From the NCBI GenBank assembly GCA_947646735.1, contig CANTFK010000949.1:1-64000 (forward strand): a stretch of 64,000 nt of DNA, written 5' to 3'. This DNA comes from Peronospora farinosa (taxonomy: Eukaryota > Oomycota > Peronosporomycetes > Peronosporales > Peronosporaceae). This document shows positions 44,891 through 55,519 of this stretch, piece after piece. The notes beneath the pieces were generated by a model that was given only the letters and a program-made list of their open reading frames with translations, was not told the DNA's origin and made no database searches. Within the stretch, counting starts at the first letter, position 1; each line of letters begins with the position of its first letter. The position numbers and the translations under genes were made by a program.

Positions 44891-46089
44891 CGAACCTCCT
44901 GGATCGTTATAAGAGATGGTATAGTGCATCGAGACACGAGAAGATTGCTGTTTATTGTAGGAAGTACCAAGCAGATATTCATCTGATTTTGTAGGAGTCG
45001 AACCTGCTTCGTTTTAGGAGATGGTATTGTGCATCGAGACACGAGAAGATTGCTGTTTACATGTTTTAGCCAGTACCAAGCAGATAATCATCTGATCTTG
45101 TAGGAATCGAACCTCCTGGATCGTTATAAGAGATGGTATAGTGCATCGAGACACGAGAGGATTGCGGTTTATATGTTTTAGCCGGTACCAAGCAGATATT
45201 CATCTGATTTTGTAGGAATCGAACCTGCTTCGTTTTAGGAGATGGTATAGTGCATAGAGACACGAGATGATTGCTGTTTAATGTAGCCAGTACCAAGCAG
45301 ATATTCATCTGATCTTGTAGGAATACAACCTGCATCGTTTTAGGAGATAGTATAGTGCATCGAGACACGAGAAGATTGCTGTTTATATATTTTATCGAGT
45401 ACCAAGCAGATAATCATCTGATCTTGTAGGAATCGAACCTCCTGGATCGTTATAAGAGATGGTATAGTGCATCAAGACACGAGTGGATTGCGGTTTTGTT
45501 TTAACCAGTACCAAGCAGATATTCATCTGATCTTGTATGAGTCGAACCTGCTTCGTTTTAGGAGATGGTATAGTGCATCGAGACACGAGAAGATTGCTGT
45601 TTATATATTTTAGCCAGTACCAAGCAGATATTCATCTGATCTTGTAGGAATCGAACCTCCTGGATCGTTATAAGAGATGGTATAGTGCATCGAGACACGA
45701 CACGATTGCTGTTTGTTTTAGCCAGTACCAAGCGGATAATCATCTGATCTTGTAGGAATCGAACCTGCTTCGTTTTAGGAAGTTGTATAGTGCATAGAGA
45801 CACGACACGATTGCTGTTTATTGTAGCCAGTACCAAGCAGATATTCATCTGATCTTGTAGGAAAAGAACCTGCTATGTTTTAGGAAGTTGTATAGTGCAT
45901 CGAGACACGAGAAGATTGCTGTTTGTTTTAGCCAGTGCCAAGCAGGTATTCATCGGATCTTGTAGGAATACAACCTGCATCGTTTAAGGAGATGGTATAG
46001 TGCATAGAGACACGATAGGATTGCTGTTTATATGTTTTAGCCAGTCCCAAGCAGATATCCATCTGATCTTGTAGAAAAAGAACCTGCAT

Positions 46090-46405
46090 TGTAACGGTTA
46101 AGAACCCATTACCGTCTTACACTAAAAGGGCGTTGAGGAAGCGCTCTCAATTAACTCGTAAATATAACTGTTTTATCTTTGTTTTATTTTTAGTTCGCAG
46201 TAAGTGCGAATATGTTCCCTAGCTCATGGGAACCACTCAATATGGAAGTCAATTTATTATTGGCTAATTATTGGGTCTGGCACCCCAATAATAAACCAAT
46301 TATAGAATGACGCGCAGTATCCGCTAATCGGATACTGCCCTATGCCTACTTATGTAATTATGTATTAATCCTATAACTACTTATGTAATAGTTTTCTTCA
46401 TTACA
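46090..46405 (-). repeat. 3' LTR of the Ty3/Gypsy element (left)
   Basis: 316 bp, TG...CA ends. Contains perfect inverted repeats, for example 46315-46337 (9 bp arms, 5 nt loop). About 7% different from the right LTR by eye. Confidence 0.88.
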
Positions 46406-46420
46406 TCACCCCCCTCTTTA
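46406..46420 (-). other. Polypurine tract of the Ty3/Gypsy element
   Basis: On the minus strand aaagaggggggtga directly precedes the left (3') LTR, as expected for the plus-strand primer. Confidence 0.6.
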
Positions 46421-46490
46421 AGTTGCGGTTACCTCAACATAAGCGCGAATCGCAGAAAGTTTCTTCTCGACCAACGGCGTAACTCCGAAC

Positions 46491-46516
46491 CTGCTCAGTT
46501 AAACTTAACTGAGCAG
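46491..46516. repeat. Perfect 12 bp-arm hairpin before the antisense ORF
   Basis: CTGCTCAGTTAA / TTAACTGAGCAG with a 2 nt loop, ending one base before ATG 46518. One of many such dyads in this element. Confidence 0.85.
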
Positions 46517-46517
46517 C

Positions 46518-47924
46518 ATGGACACTAGGCGTCCACGAAACAATGTCTCTGACAGCCAGAACTGGGAACACCAAGCACCAATCCGTAGAGAGCAGGCGCC
46601 GAAGGTCATGGATGGGGACTTGAAACCGTGGCGCTTGTATGGTCTTGAAGGTGCTGTCGAACCCGAGCCACTGGAGGTCATGAAGGACCTTTTCACGCGA
46701 TACCGTACAGTGAGAGGCAAGGCGACGAGCAACGCATATACCGACGATGCGTTGCAGAGATCTTGGTGTGCCTTCATCAGTCGCTGGAACGCGAGCCGAC
46801 GTGAAGGAACGTCCTTCACGTCCTGGTTAGACGGTCGCGAGGGAACGCGTGATAGACACGCTATTGGCGACCTGCGCCGGCGCATCTGTCGTATGACTTG
46901 TGACGAGTATCACCTTTGTTACGTCCACATTCGTGAGGGATGTCCAACGTGCAACGTGGGCAGATCGCGACCGGTCCGGCAGGAATGGGACGACTTAATG
47001 TGTGCGCGAGGCATGCCCGATCATATTCGTCCATGGATTGCCCGTTATGAGAGAAGCCTTTCGAAGCTCCAGGTGTCCGAGCTACGGCGAGTGAGAGCGC
47101 GTCCTTACGATCGCCGACGGCATTCTCGTAGCCGAGGTCGTCAACCGTATCATCCGTATGCTCCCGAGCCTCGTAATAGGTCTCGGTCTCGGAGTCGCTC
47201 GGGAGGTCGTCGCGGTTTCGTTGCTCGCGAGCATTACGACCCGCGAGATCGGGGATGGAACCGTCAGCGTCGGTCGCGATCACCGTCTTTCTACGGGACT
47301 CGAAGTCCTCGACCACGTCCGGGACATCTCGGGACAGCGTACTCGATGGCTCCCATGTATCGTCCGCCGGAGAATATCCCAGCCAGCGAACCCTGTAATG
47401 TTTCTCGAAATGCTTCTTCATGGGCGCCGAGTTATTACTCGGCGCCTGGGACTTGTGATCCTCGTGATCGAAAATCCAGTCGACAATCCAGCGTCGCGCA
47501 CCCGATGCATCGACTAATGGAGGAGGAGCATCACGACGGAAGGCCTCTGGCGATGAGCGCCGATTCTCGTAATCGAGCGCATGAACAGTCGAATGATGAG
47601 CTGCGCCTACTACGCGCTGAAGCCAAGGAGTCGAAGAATGCCCTACTTGATGCTCGCGAGATGGCTGAGAGAGCTCAAGATCGTGCGGATGCTGCGACTG
47701 AGGCTGCTGAGCGGACTCGACGTGAGCAGCTGGTACTGGTTGAGCGCCTACGTCAGCTTGAGACGACTGTGTTCGGAGGACCCCAGCTGGTCGAGTCTGC
47801 ACGCGTTCGGGCAGGACTTGGTACCAGTCGTCGTCAACGTCGTCGTCAAAGGATGTCGGATTTCGAGCCGGCACAGAAGAGCGGGGAAGATTCGAAGGGA
47901 GATCCGCCGGCAGGTAAGCCTTGA
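46518..47924 (+). CDS. Antisense ORF of the Ty3/Gypsy element, SR-rich coiled-coil protein
   Basis: An intact 468-residue frame from ATG on the strand opposite gag-pol. Its first 114 codons lie beyond the pol stop, and 1,064 bp overlap the pol 3' end (chromodomain and tail). Residues about 60-190 look globular, with a cysteine group (RRICRMTCDEYHLCYVHIREG is split as RRICRMTCDEY and CPTCNVG). Then comes an Arg/Ser-rich region (about 195-300), and a predicted coiled coil at about 375-440 (RLLRAEAKESKNALLDARE). No family is recognised. Antisense ORFs are known in some plant Gypsy elements. Here it is open while pol is broken in several places upstream, but GC-rich coding strands can carry long open antisense frames by chance. 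Confidence 0.4.
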   Translation: MDTRRPRNNVSDSQNWEHQAPIRREQAPKVMDGDLKPWRLYGLEGAVEPEPLEVMKDLFTRYRTVRGKATSNAYTDDALQRSWCAFISRWNASRREGTSFTSWLDGREGTRDRHAIGDLRRRICRMTCDEYHLCYVHIREGCPTCNVGRSRPVRQEWDDLMCARGMPDHIRPWIARYERSLSKLQVSELRRVRARPYDRRRHSRSRGRQPYHPYAPEPRNRSRSRSRSGGRRGFVAREHYDPRDRGWNRQRRSRSPSFYGTRSPRPRPGHLGTAYSMAPMYRPPENIPASEPCNVSRNASSWAPSYYSAPGTCDPRDRKSSRQSSVAHPMHRLMEEEHHDGRPLAMSADSRNRAHEQSNDELRLLRAEAKESKNALLDAREMAERAQDRADAATEAAERTRREQLVLVERLRQLETTVFGGPQLVESARVRAGLGTSRRQRRRQRMSDFEPAQKSGEDSKGDPPAGKP

Positions 47925-49000
47925 GGCGCCCGACATAGAACGTCGGGTGCAAACGCATAGATGTAGGTATGTCTAGCGTGTAAGCGTCACCATGCACCTT
48001 AACAACCCGAAGTGGGCCAATATATCTTGGCGCTAACTTGTTAGCGCCCAAATTCGTCACTGAGGTGTTCGGTAATCCACTTTTTGATAACAATACTCTG
48101 TCACCTTCTCGAAATATCAACATATTCTTTCGTCCTCTTCTGTCAGCATTCTCCTTTTGCTTGTCGACTGCCTCTTGTAATGCATCACGCACAAAACGAG
48201 TGATTTCTTGTCGTAATAGCATAAATTCGGTTACTGCAGCCGAACTTACAGGCGACGTATTCTCTTGTGGAGCAAAATTGGCAACGGTAGACGCGATGGG
48301 AAGCATCGTGTCAGAAGTCGATATGCCGTTGGCTGCAAAATTACCAGTATTAGGTGCATCGGCAGCAATCTTATCCTCATCGTAATCAATCATCAATAGT
48401 TTAGGCGCAATTCCATCCGTAGATACTCCCCCACCAAGCTTGGAAACAGGGTGTTCTGAAGCTGAGAGAGCAAGCAGCGTCCGAACGCGAGGATGCCTCG
48501 CGTTGTTAACGAAAAAGGGGGTCAACCCGGTTGACGCGTGGACAGCATTGTTGATTGCAAATTCTGCAAGTGGGAGAAATGAACTCCATGATGAGAACGA
48601 TGTTGCATAACTGCGCAAGACATCTTCGAGCACTCTGTTGACACGGTCCGTTTGCCCATCCGTCTCTGGATGGGCCGCCGTAGACATAAGCAACCGCGTG
48701 CCTAATAGCTGGAACAATTCGGCACAGAAAGCCGAGGTGAAACGCGGGTCACGGTCCGGAACAATAGATTCTGGCAAGCCGTGATGCCTATAGATAAGAT
48801 CAATGAAGATCTTCGTTGTCGTCTTCGCCGTTATGCTGGCGGAGACCGGAGCAAAATGCACCATTTTGCTAAATCGATCCACTAGAACCAATACGCCCGT
48901 GCGTTTCAGTTCATCCGGTGGAAGGCCAAGATAAAATCCATGCTGAACGAGCGCCAGGCTTCCGTAGCAATCGGAAGCGGACGCAATGGGGCTTGTGAGG
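46861..49000 (-). pseudogene. Integrase core, chromodomain and C-terminal tail of pol
   Basis: Open to 46861. The integrase core shows VPDRDPRFTS (second Asp) and HPETDGQTDRVNRVLE (region of the catalytic Glu). The first catalytic Asp sits in an adjacent frame (SMDF, near 48938-48950), implying a frameshift there. The chromodomain lies near 47350-47450, with YRVRWLGYSPADDTWEPSS. About 150 further residues follow it. Chromodomains in these elements steer insertion to particular chromatin. Confidence 0.75.
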
Positions 49001-49012
49001 ATGGCGCGGGCT

Positions 49013-49438
49013 TCACACACGCTGACAGGTTTCACAGGAGCGCACCCATTTCTGGATGTATTTATACATTCGCGGCCAGAAAAATACGCGAGAAATAGCT
49101 GCAAACGTCTTCTCGCGACCCAGTTGTCCGCCAGCTGGGCTGTCGTGAAATTTATGAAACAATCGGGCTCGAAGGTCGTCATCAGCAGGGATGACGACAC
49201 GCGGTGAATCAAAGACGTCCATCGTGTACGTCAGCAACGGACCGTCAAGCGCGTAACGCTTGATGTTGTCGCGTGTTGGTTTCGTCAACTTCGCGAGTAA
49301 TTTTTCGCTCGGGTCCCTGAGATAGTTGATGATTCCTGCATAGAAGGAACCATTCGAGTAGGATTCAGCGATCTGAATTCGGATCGAAAGCACGGGTGTC
49401 GAAATCATCGCATTAAGTCCCAGTTCAATACAACACAC
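49013..49438 (-). pseudogene. Integrase zinc-binding domain of pol
   Basis: Segment with FHDSPAGGQLGREKTF and SCETCQR. In the usual HHCC pattern the second His (GGHLG) is Gln here. A TGA follows CQRV, and a frameshift separates this from RNase H. Confidence 0.7.
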
Positions 49439-50883
49439 ACAGATATCTTCGTCGTCATCAACATTCTCGTTTGATGACCCATATCACGCCGAGGATCGTC
49501 ATCAGGACGACGAGAAAGTGCATCAGCGAGAATGTTATTCTTGCCAGGCTTGTAATGCACCACAAAATTATACTCGGCAAAAAATGACAACCACCGAGCC
49601 ATACGCTGGGACAAGTGAGGACTCTTGACGGCGGTACGCAATGATGCGTGATCTGTGTAGATAGAAAACATCTTTTCGCCGAGCAAATGTACTCTAAACT
49701 TGATTAGCGCGTAACGCATAGCCAAAAGTTCCTTGTCGTGTACCGGATAATTTTTCTCGGCAGGTTTCATCTGTCGTGATTGAAAACTCACGACGCGCTC
49801 TCGACCCTCGTCATCAAATTGCATGAGGGCACATCCTATAGCGAAATTGCTCCCGTCACATACGACGTGGATTGGCTTAGAGTCATCAGGTAGCATCAGC
49901 ACCGGTGCCTCGGACAAGCTCTTTTTTACGGAGTCGAAGGCAGATTGATGTTCTGCCGTCCATAACCATACTGCATCTTTCTTGAGCAAAGTCGATAATG
50001 GCTGAATTAGCTCAGCATAGTTCTTCGTATACTTATGCAAGTAATTCGCCAGACCGAGCCCTTGACGTAATTCAGTTTGGTTCCTGAGCGTTGGCCAGGA
50101 ACAGATCGATGATATCTTCTCAGGATCAGCGCGGACACCTTCCTTGCTGACGTAGCAACCGAGTACTGGAATCTCGGGAGCGCAGAAAACACATTTCTTC
50201 AAATTCGCATACAATTTATTCTCGCGCATAACTTGAAACACCTGCTTCAAGTGTCGAAGGTGTACCTCCGTAGCGCTGAGCTTTTGCTCAGCGCGGCTGT
50301 GAACAAAAATGTCATTAAAGTAGCTCGGTGCAACATCGCGAAGTATACGAAGTACTTGTGTCACCATCCGATTGAACGTAGCTGGAGCATTCTTAAGGCC
50401 TTGTGGCATGACTAACCACTTCCAAAGCATCCCGCTTGGGGTGCTGACCGCAGTGAACGGAATGTCACTGTCCCTCATGAGGATCTGATAGAAACCGTCT
50501 GTCAGATCTATGGCACTGTAGATCTCGCTCCCGGACATGGTATTCAATACCATGTCTATTCGAGGGATAGGCGTTTGAGCCGGTGTCGTGGCTTCATTTA
50601 GCTTGTTGATGGCGTGCACAATGCGCCAACCGCCAGTGGCTTTCTTCACACAGAAAGTCGGGCTCGAATGTGGCGAGATACTCTTGCGGACATGGCCAGC
50701 CTTGCGGCGACCCTCGAAAAATTCATCAATAGCGATGACTTGGTTGCGCGGTAACGGCCACTGCCTTGTCATGCAGTATTTCGATCCTGGTACGAGATCT
50801 ATCTCGTGCCGCACACCACGATCCGCCGGAAGCTCAGCTGAAATTTTCTCCGGGAAAATGTCGACGTACTCACGGGCGATATC
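49405..50883 (-). pseudogene. Reverse transcriptase and RNase H of pol
   Basis: An open segment of 493 codons after a TAG at 50884-50886. The RT core includes SAIDLTDGFYQI, VMPQGLKNAPATFNRM and the catalytic box, which reads SYFNDIFVHS, that is Y-F-N-D in place of Y-x-D-D (about 50300-50325). RNase H follows (VVCDGSNFAIGCALMQ, YTDHASLRTAV, NILADALSRR). The Asp-to-Asn change removes a metal-binding residue, so polymerase activity is not expected from this copy. Confidence 0.85.
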
Positions 50884-51190
50884 CTATACAGGGTTGACTG
50901 AAGCACGAAGAGCATCCCAAGACTGTGCCGCGAAGCGCTCTTCGCGCGCTGATTTAGGCTCGGCGCTCTTCGGGCGAGCCTCAAGAACGTCTTCACTGGC
51001 TGCTTCGGTGGCTGAAACGATGCACACTTGCTCGATGTCGCCGGCCTTGAGGTCGTGAAGGAAGTCTTTTTATGCAAGGTCTGACAGAGATGTGATCTCT
51101 GCAGCAGTGCACTATGGGGTCGCTGCCTCAATGTAGCGGCCACGATGTGGAGATCCCTTCACATATTCAAGCGCGCATACGGATCCGTCA

Positions 51191-52561
51191 CTACGGAATT
51201 AAATGCATCAGCATCTTGACGTTAATTGCGTCGTCTCGGTGATCGGCGTGCTCCTTTCTTGCGTTTTCTCTTGCCTCTCGATCCCCTGCTCGAGACTGGC
51301 ACGTCGCTATCACAAGAGGATGATGTACCCCCCCCCCCTCTAGACGTGGAAGCTCTGTCTCCACCACGTCGGTCTCATGCGGATTCGTAGTCCGCCCATT
51401 CTCGTCAATCAAAAGCGGGAGCTCGTCTTCGACCGCTTCATTTGTTTGCAGGAGCCCCTGCTCGACCGCCTCGATATTTATCGGGAGCCTCTGCTCGTCC
51501 GATGTACTTGTACGCGGGAGCCCCTGCTCGACCGCCTCGAAAATGATCGGGAGCCTCTGTTCGACCGATGTCTGTGTATGCGGGAACCGCTGTTCGACCG
51601 CTTCGTTCTGTGGCTCCGTCAGTATAACGGAACATACTGCGCACAGAGGGCCATCGCTCTCTCTGTGTTGACTACTAGTCGTGGCGAGTTCGTTCACGAC
51701 CCTGACGTGAGGCCAATCGGATGAAGCGACCAACAAATGAGTAAACACTTCACTGACGTCATAACCGCTTCGTTGTTTGACGGACCGAGATAGCCAATCT
51801 ATCTTCGGCTGATACCGTGACAGCCACGGTATCCCAAGTATGCAATCAAATGCATAGTTCATCTCGTACACCAAAAATTCGTCGTTGCTCTGGAAACCGT
51901 CGAAAGTGTACGGTAAAACCACTGTTTTACGCGGGACACGTTTTGGTTGTCCATCGGAAAGTTTGAAAACGATGTCACCTAGACCTTCTCGAAACGTGAC
52001 ATTCGACGGGAGAAGGGACAAGCAGGATGCACGAAAGAAGTTGTTGGAAGCGCCAGAATCCAACAACGCTCGAAGTGGTCGCTTCACTCCAGCGACGATG
52101 AGACTGATAATAATCAGTCTCGAATCATCGTGCATGGTGGTGGCATTGAAGTGGGTATGAATCACTTTAGGGCTAGGAGCCCGAGCTGCCACCTGAGTAT
52201 TCGAGGCTCCATTTCTGCCAGTAGAGCGCCCCACGCCTACTGGAACCGCTCGTTTTTTTGGCGGGACCACCGACGACACAGCGTCTCCTCGTGAGACAGC
52301 TGTGTTCATCGTCACCGGCGCAGGTGCACGACAGACAGTCGCACGATGGCCTGTCTTGCCACAACGAAAACACTTCATCATGTTAGGATTGCGAATGTCG
52401 CGGCTTAATGATTTGCCGCGACCACAAGAGGACTCAATTGCATCAATTTCCATTGGTTCTAGGCCAGACGTCCGGGGATGTTGTGAGGTACGACGACGTG
52501 ACAGTGTAATCCTCACGAAGCGCGAGGGCAAATGCCTTCTCGAGGGACTTTGGCTCAGCAC
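51191..52561 (-). pseudogene. Gag C-terminus (CCHC knuckle), protease and repeat region
   Basis: CCHC zinc knuckle CFRCGKTGHRATVC (about 52333-52375). Aspartic-protease active site LLDSGASNNFF (about 52035-52068). Then a region of about six 12-residue repeats of the type EAVEQxLP (36 nt period, about 51400-51610). Joined to the upstream gag only by a frame change. Confidence 0.8.
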
Positions 52562-53263
52562 GTGTGAGGCAGTAACGCGTCATGCCCTCTTGCATTTTCA
52601 AAAATAAAGACATGGACTTGTGAAGCCATGTCAATTGGCTGCGTGGTAATGCACGAAGCAAGATGACGTGTCTTCTGCACATAGTCACGCATCGACAGCT
52701 TGCCCTGTCGGAGTGAGAAGAAATCTGCACGCAAGCGAGATTCATCTTGAAGAGGCTCGAAAGCCAGTCGTAAGTCACGCTGGATATCGTCCAGCGTAGG
52801 AAACGCCGACTCATCTACGACGAGCTTTCCGAGAGCCCATTTCTTGGCTTTGCCGGCAAGACGAGACAACAGGAAATTGACCTTAGCCGTCGGAGCGTCA
52901 ATTAATCTTAACGCTATTGCAATATCCACCTCGCGAAACCAGCGATTGAGGGGGAGACGATACGGACCATCACCGGAATACGTTGACGTCTCCATCTTGA
53001 TAGCGTCATGGTGCGAAGTGCGCGAGGGAGTCAATACTCGCCGATTAGCTTCGGCGAGCTCGCGCACCATAAAGTCTTGAATGGCGGCACGTTGCAGGCG
53101 TCGCTGTGCTCAGCAGCGACGTCACAATAGTTTCGCCAGACACCGCCGCGAGGCGATGTAGTGCCTGCCACTCCACCGAGGTGAGATGTAAAAAATCAGA
53201 ATGCTCCAGCGAGACCGCTGGAGCCACCAAAGACTCGCCCATGTTCATCTCGAATCTGGTCAT
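52555..53263 (-). pseudogene. Gag N-terminal part of the Ty3/Gypsy element
   Basis: Starts at ATG 53263. It contains HLTSVEWQALHRLA, matched in position by a similar motif in the second gag remnant at 57236-57697. After a frameshift near 53050 the retrotransposon gag fold continues ([31 protein letters not shown]). Confidence 0.75.
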
Positions 53264-53268
53264 TGGAA

Positions 53269-53289
53269 GGACTACGAAGTGCTACCAGG
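53269..53289 (-). other. Primer-binding site of the Ty3/Gypsy element
   Basis: On the minus strand, cctggtagcacttcgtag follows the right LTR at once; the TGGT start fits pairing with a tRNA CCA end. The second remnant has a nearly identical site next to its LTR (57690-57710). The tRNA species was not determined. Confidence 0.5.
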
Positions 53290-53606
53290 TGTAACGGGCT
53301 AAGGACCCGTTACCGTCTTACACTAAAAGAACGTTGAGGAAGCGCTCTCAATTCACTCGTAAATACAACTCTGTTTCATTTTCATTTTAGTTTTTATTCG
53401 CAGTAAGTGCGAATATGTTCCCTAGCTCATGGGAACCACAATATAACGGTCAATTTATTATTGGCTAATTATTGGGTCTGGCACCCCGATAATAAACCAA
53501 TAATAGAATGACGCGCAGTATCCGCTAATCGGATACTGCCCTATGCCTACTTATGTAATTATGTATTAATCCTATAACTACTTATGTAATATGTAGACCC
53601 ATTACA
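53290..53606 (-). repeat. 5' LTR of the Ty3/Gypsy element (right)
   Basis: 317 bp, TG...CA. Its first bases form a perfect dyad (53291-53313, 8 bp arms). Confidence 0.88.
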
Positions 53607-55519
53607 CGCTTCGATTTAGGAGATAATATAGTGCGTAGAGACACGAAAGGGTTGCTGTTTATTGTAGCCAGTACCAAGCAGATATTCATCTGATCTTGTA
53701 GGAATACAACCTGCTTCGTTTTCGGAGATGGTATAGTGCATCGAGACACGACACGATTGCTGTTTATTGTAGCCAAACCAAGCAGGTATTCATCTGATCT
53801 TGTAGGAATACAACCTGCTTCGTTTTAGGAAATGGTATAGTGCATCGAGACACGACACGATTGCTGTTTATTGTAGCCAGTACCAAGCAGATATTCATTT
53901 GATATTGTAGGAAAAGAACCTGCATCGCTTTAGGAGATTGTAAAGGCATCGAGACACGTGAAGATTGCTGTTTATGCCACACCGAGCAGATATTCATTTG
54001 ATATTGTAGGAAAAGAACCTGCATCGCTTTAGGAGATTGTAAAGTGCATCGAGACACGTGAAGATTGCTGTTTATTGTAGCCAGCACCGAGCAGATATTA
54101 ATCTGATCTTGTAGGAATACAACCTGCTTCGTTTTAGGAAGTTGTATAGTGCATTGAGACACGAGAGGATTGCGGTTTCTTTCAGCCAGTACCAAGCGGA
54201 TATTCATCTGATCTTGTAGGAAAAGACCCTGCTTCGTTTTAGGAGATGGTATAGTGACTAGATACACGACACGATTGCTGTTTATTGTAGCCAGCACCAA
54301 GCAGATATTAATCTGATCTTGTAGGAATACAACCTGCATCGTTTTAGGAGATGGTATAGTGCATAGAGACACGAAAGGGTTACTATTAATATATGTTAGC
54401 CAGTACCAAGCAGATAATCATCTGATCTTCAAGAAATAGAACCTGCATCGTTTTAGGAGATGATATAGTGCATAGAGACACGACACGATTGCTGTTTATT
54501 GTAGGAAGTACCAAGCAGATATTCATCGGATCTTGTAGGAATACAACCTGCATCGTTTTAGGAGATGGTATTGTGCATCGAGACACGAGAAGATTGCTGT
54601 TTATATATATTTTAGCCAGTACTAAGCAGGTATTCATCTGATCTTGTAGGAATACAACCTGCATCGTTTTAGGAGATGGTATAGTGCATCGAGACACGAC
54701 ACGATTGCTTAATATTGTAGCCAGTACCAAGCAGATAATCATCTGATCTTTAAAAAATAGAACCTGCATCGTTTTAGGAGATGGTATAGTGCATAGAGAC
54801 ACGAGAAGATTGCTGTTTATTTCAGCTAGTACCAAGCAGATAATCATCTGATCTTGTAGGAAAAGAACCTGCATCGATTCAGGAGATAGTATAGTGCATA
54901 GAGACACGACAGAATTGTTGTTTGTTCTAGCCAGTACCAAGTAGATATTCATTTGATATTGTAGGAAAAGAACCTGCATCGTTGAAGGAGATGGTATAGT
55001 GCATAGAGACATGAGAGGATTGCTGTTTATATATTTCAGCCAGTACCAAGCAGATAATCATCTGATCTTGTAGGAATACAACCTGCATCGTTTTAGGAGA
55101 TGGTATAGTGCATAGAGACACGAGAAGATTGCTGTTTATATATTTTATCCAGTACCAAGCAGATAATCATATGATCTTTAAGAAATAGAACCTGCATCGT
55201 TTTAGGAGATGGTATAGTGCATAGAGACACGAGAGGATTGCTGTTATTGTAGCCAGTACCAAGCAGATAATCATCTGATCTTGTAGGAAAAGAACCTGCA
55301 TCGTTTTAGGAGATGGTATAGTGCATAGAGACACGACAGAATTGTTGTTTGTTTTAGCCAGTACCAAGCAGATATTCATTTGATTTTGTAGGAAAAGAAC
55401 CTGCATCGTTGAAGGAGATGGTATAGTGCATAGAGACATGAGAGGATTGCTGTTTATATATTTCAGCCAGTACCAAGCAGATATTCATCTGATCTTGTAG
55501 GAAAAAAACCTGCATCGTT
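53607..55519. repeat. Tandem satellite array, right block
   Basis: About 18 further monomers of the same satellite, here mainly the ggaatacaacctgc and ggaaaagaacctgc variants. They end abruptly at about 55519, where non-satellite sequence begins. This is the other side of the Gypsy insertion. Confidence 0.93.

Larger units (their letters stand above)
37311..46089. repeat. Tandem satellite array, left block (monomer ~102-112 bp)
   Basis: About 75 head-to-tail monomers marked by the recurring cagtaccaagcag, with successive starts at 37321, 37430, 37539, 37651, 37759 and 37864. Variable blocks in each monomer include ggaatcgaacctcc, ggaatacaacctgc and ggaaaagaacctgc. Minus-strand reading frames of up to 308 codons cross many monomers, but these are by-products of the repeat. 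Read on the minus strand, the first variant contains ggttcgattcc, identical to the Pol III B-box consensus. Three 283 bp non-satellite inserts interrupt the block. The array is cut on the right by a Ty3/Gypsy LTR at 46090. Confidence 0.95.
46090..53606 (-). mobile_element. Ty3/Gypsy LTR retrotransposon with chromodomain, degenerate, two LTRs
   Basis: LTRs at 46090-46405 and 53290-53606 begin TGTAACGG and end CATTACA. The element reads on the minus strand: PBS next to the right LTR, then gag with a CCHC knuckle, protease, reverse transcriptase, RNase H, integrase and a chromodomain, and a polypurine tract next to the left LTR. Gene order RT-RH-IN marks Ty3/Gypsy. Frame breaks occur in gag, before RT (TAG at 50884-50886), between RH and IN (about 49430), after the integrase zinc domain and in the integrase core. 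The LTRs differ at roughly twenty positions, so the insertion is not recent. It sits inside the satellite array, and no matching target duplication is visible (flanks tgcat and cgctt). Confidence 0.9.

Noticed and set aside
37534..46070. Minus-strand ORFs of up to 308 codons across the satellite
   Set aside because: They arise because many monomers are near multiples of three without stops. Frame is lost wherever monomer length changes, starts are arbitrary, and the peptide repeats mirror the DNA repeat.
37311..46089. CRISPR-like array appearance
   Set aside because: Monomers are ~105 bp with no unique spacers of constant length and lie in a eukaryotic genome, so this is a satellite.
37311..46089. 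Functional tRNA genes inside the satellite
   Set aside because: Only the B-box/T-loop part matches; acceptor, D and anticodon arms do not fold together in the monomers I inspected.
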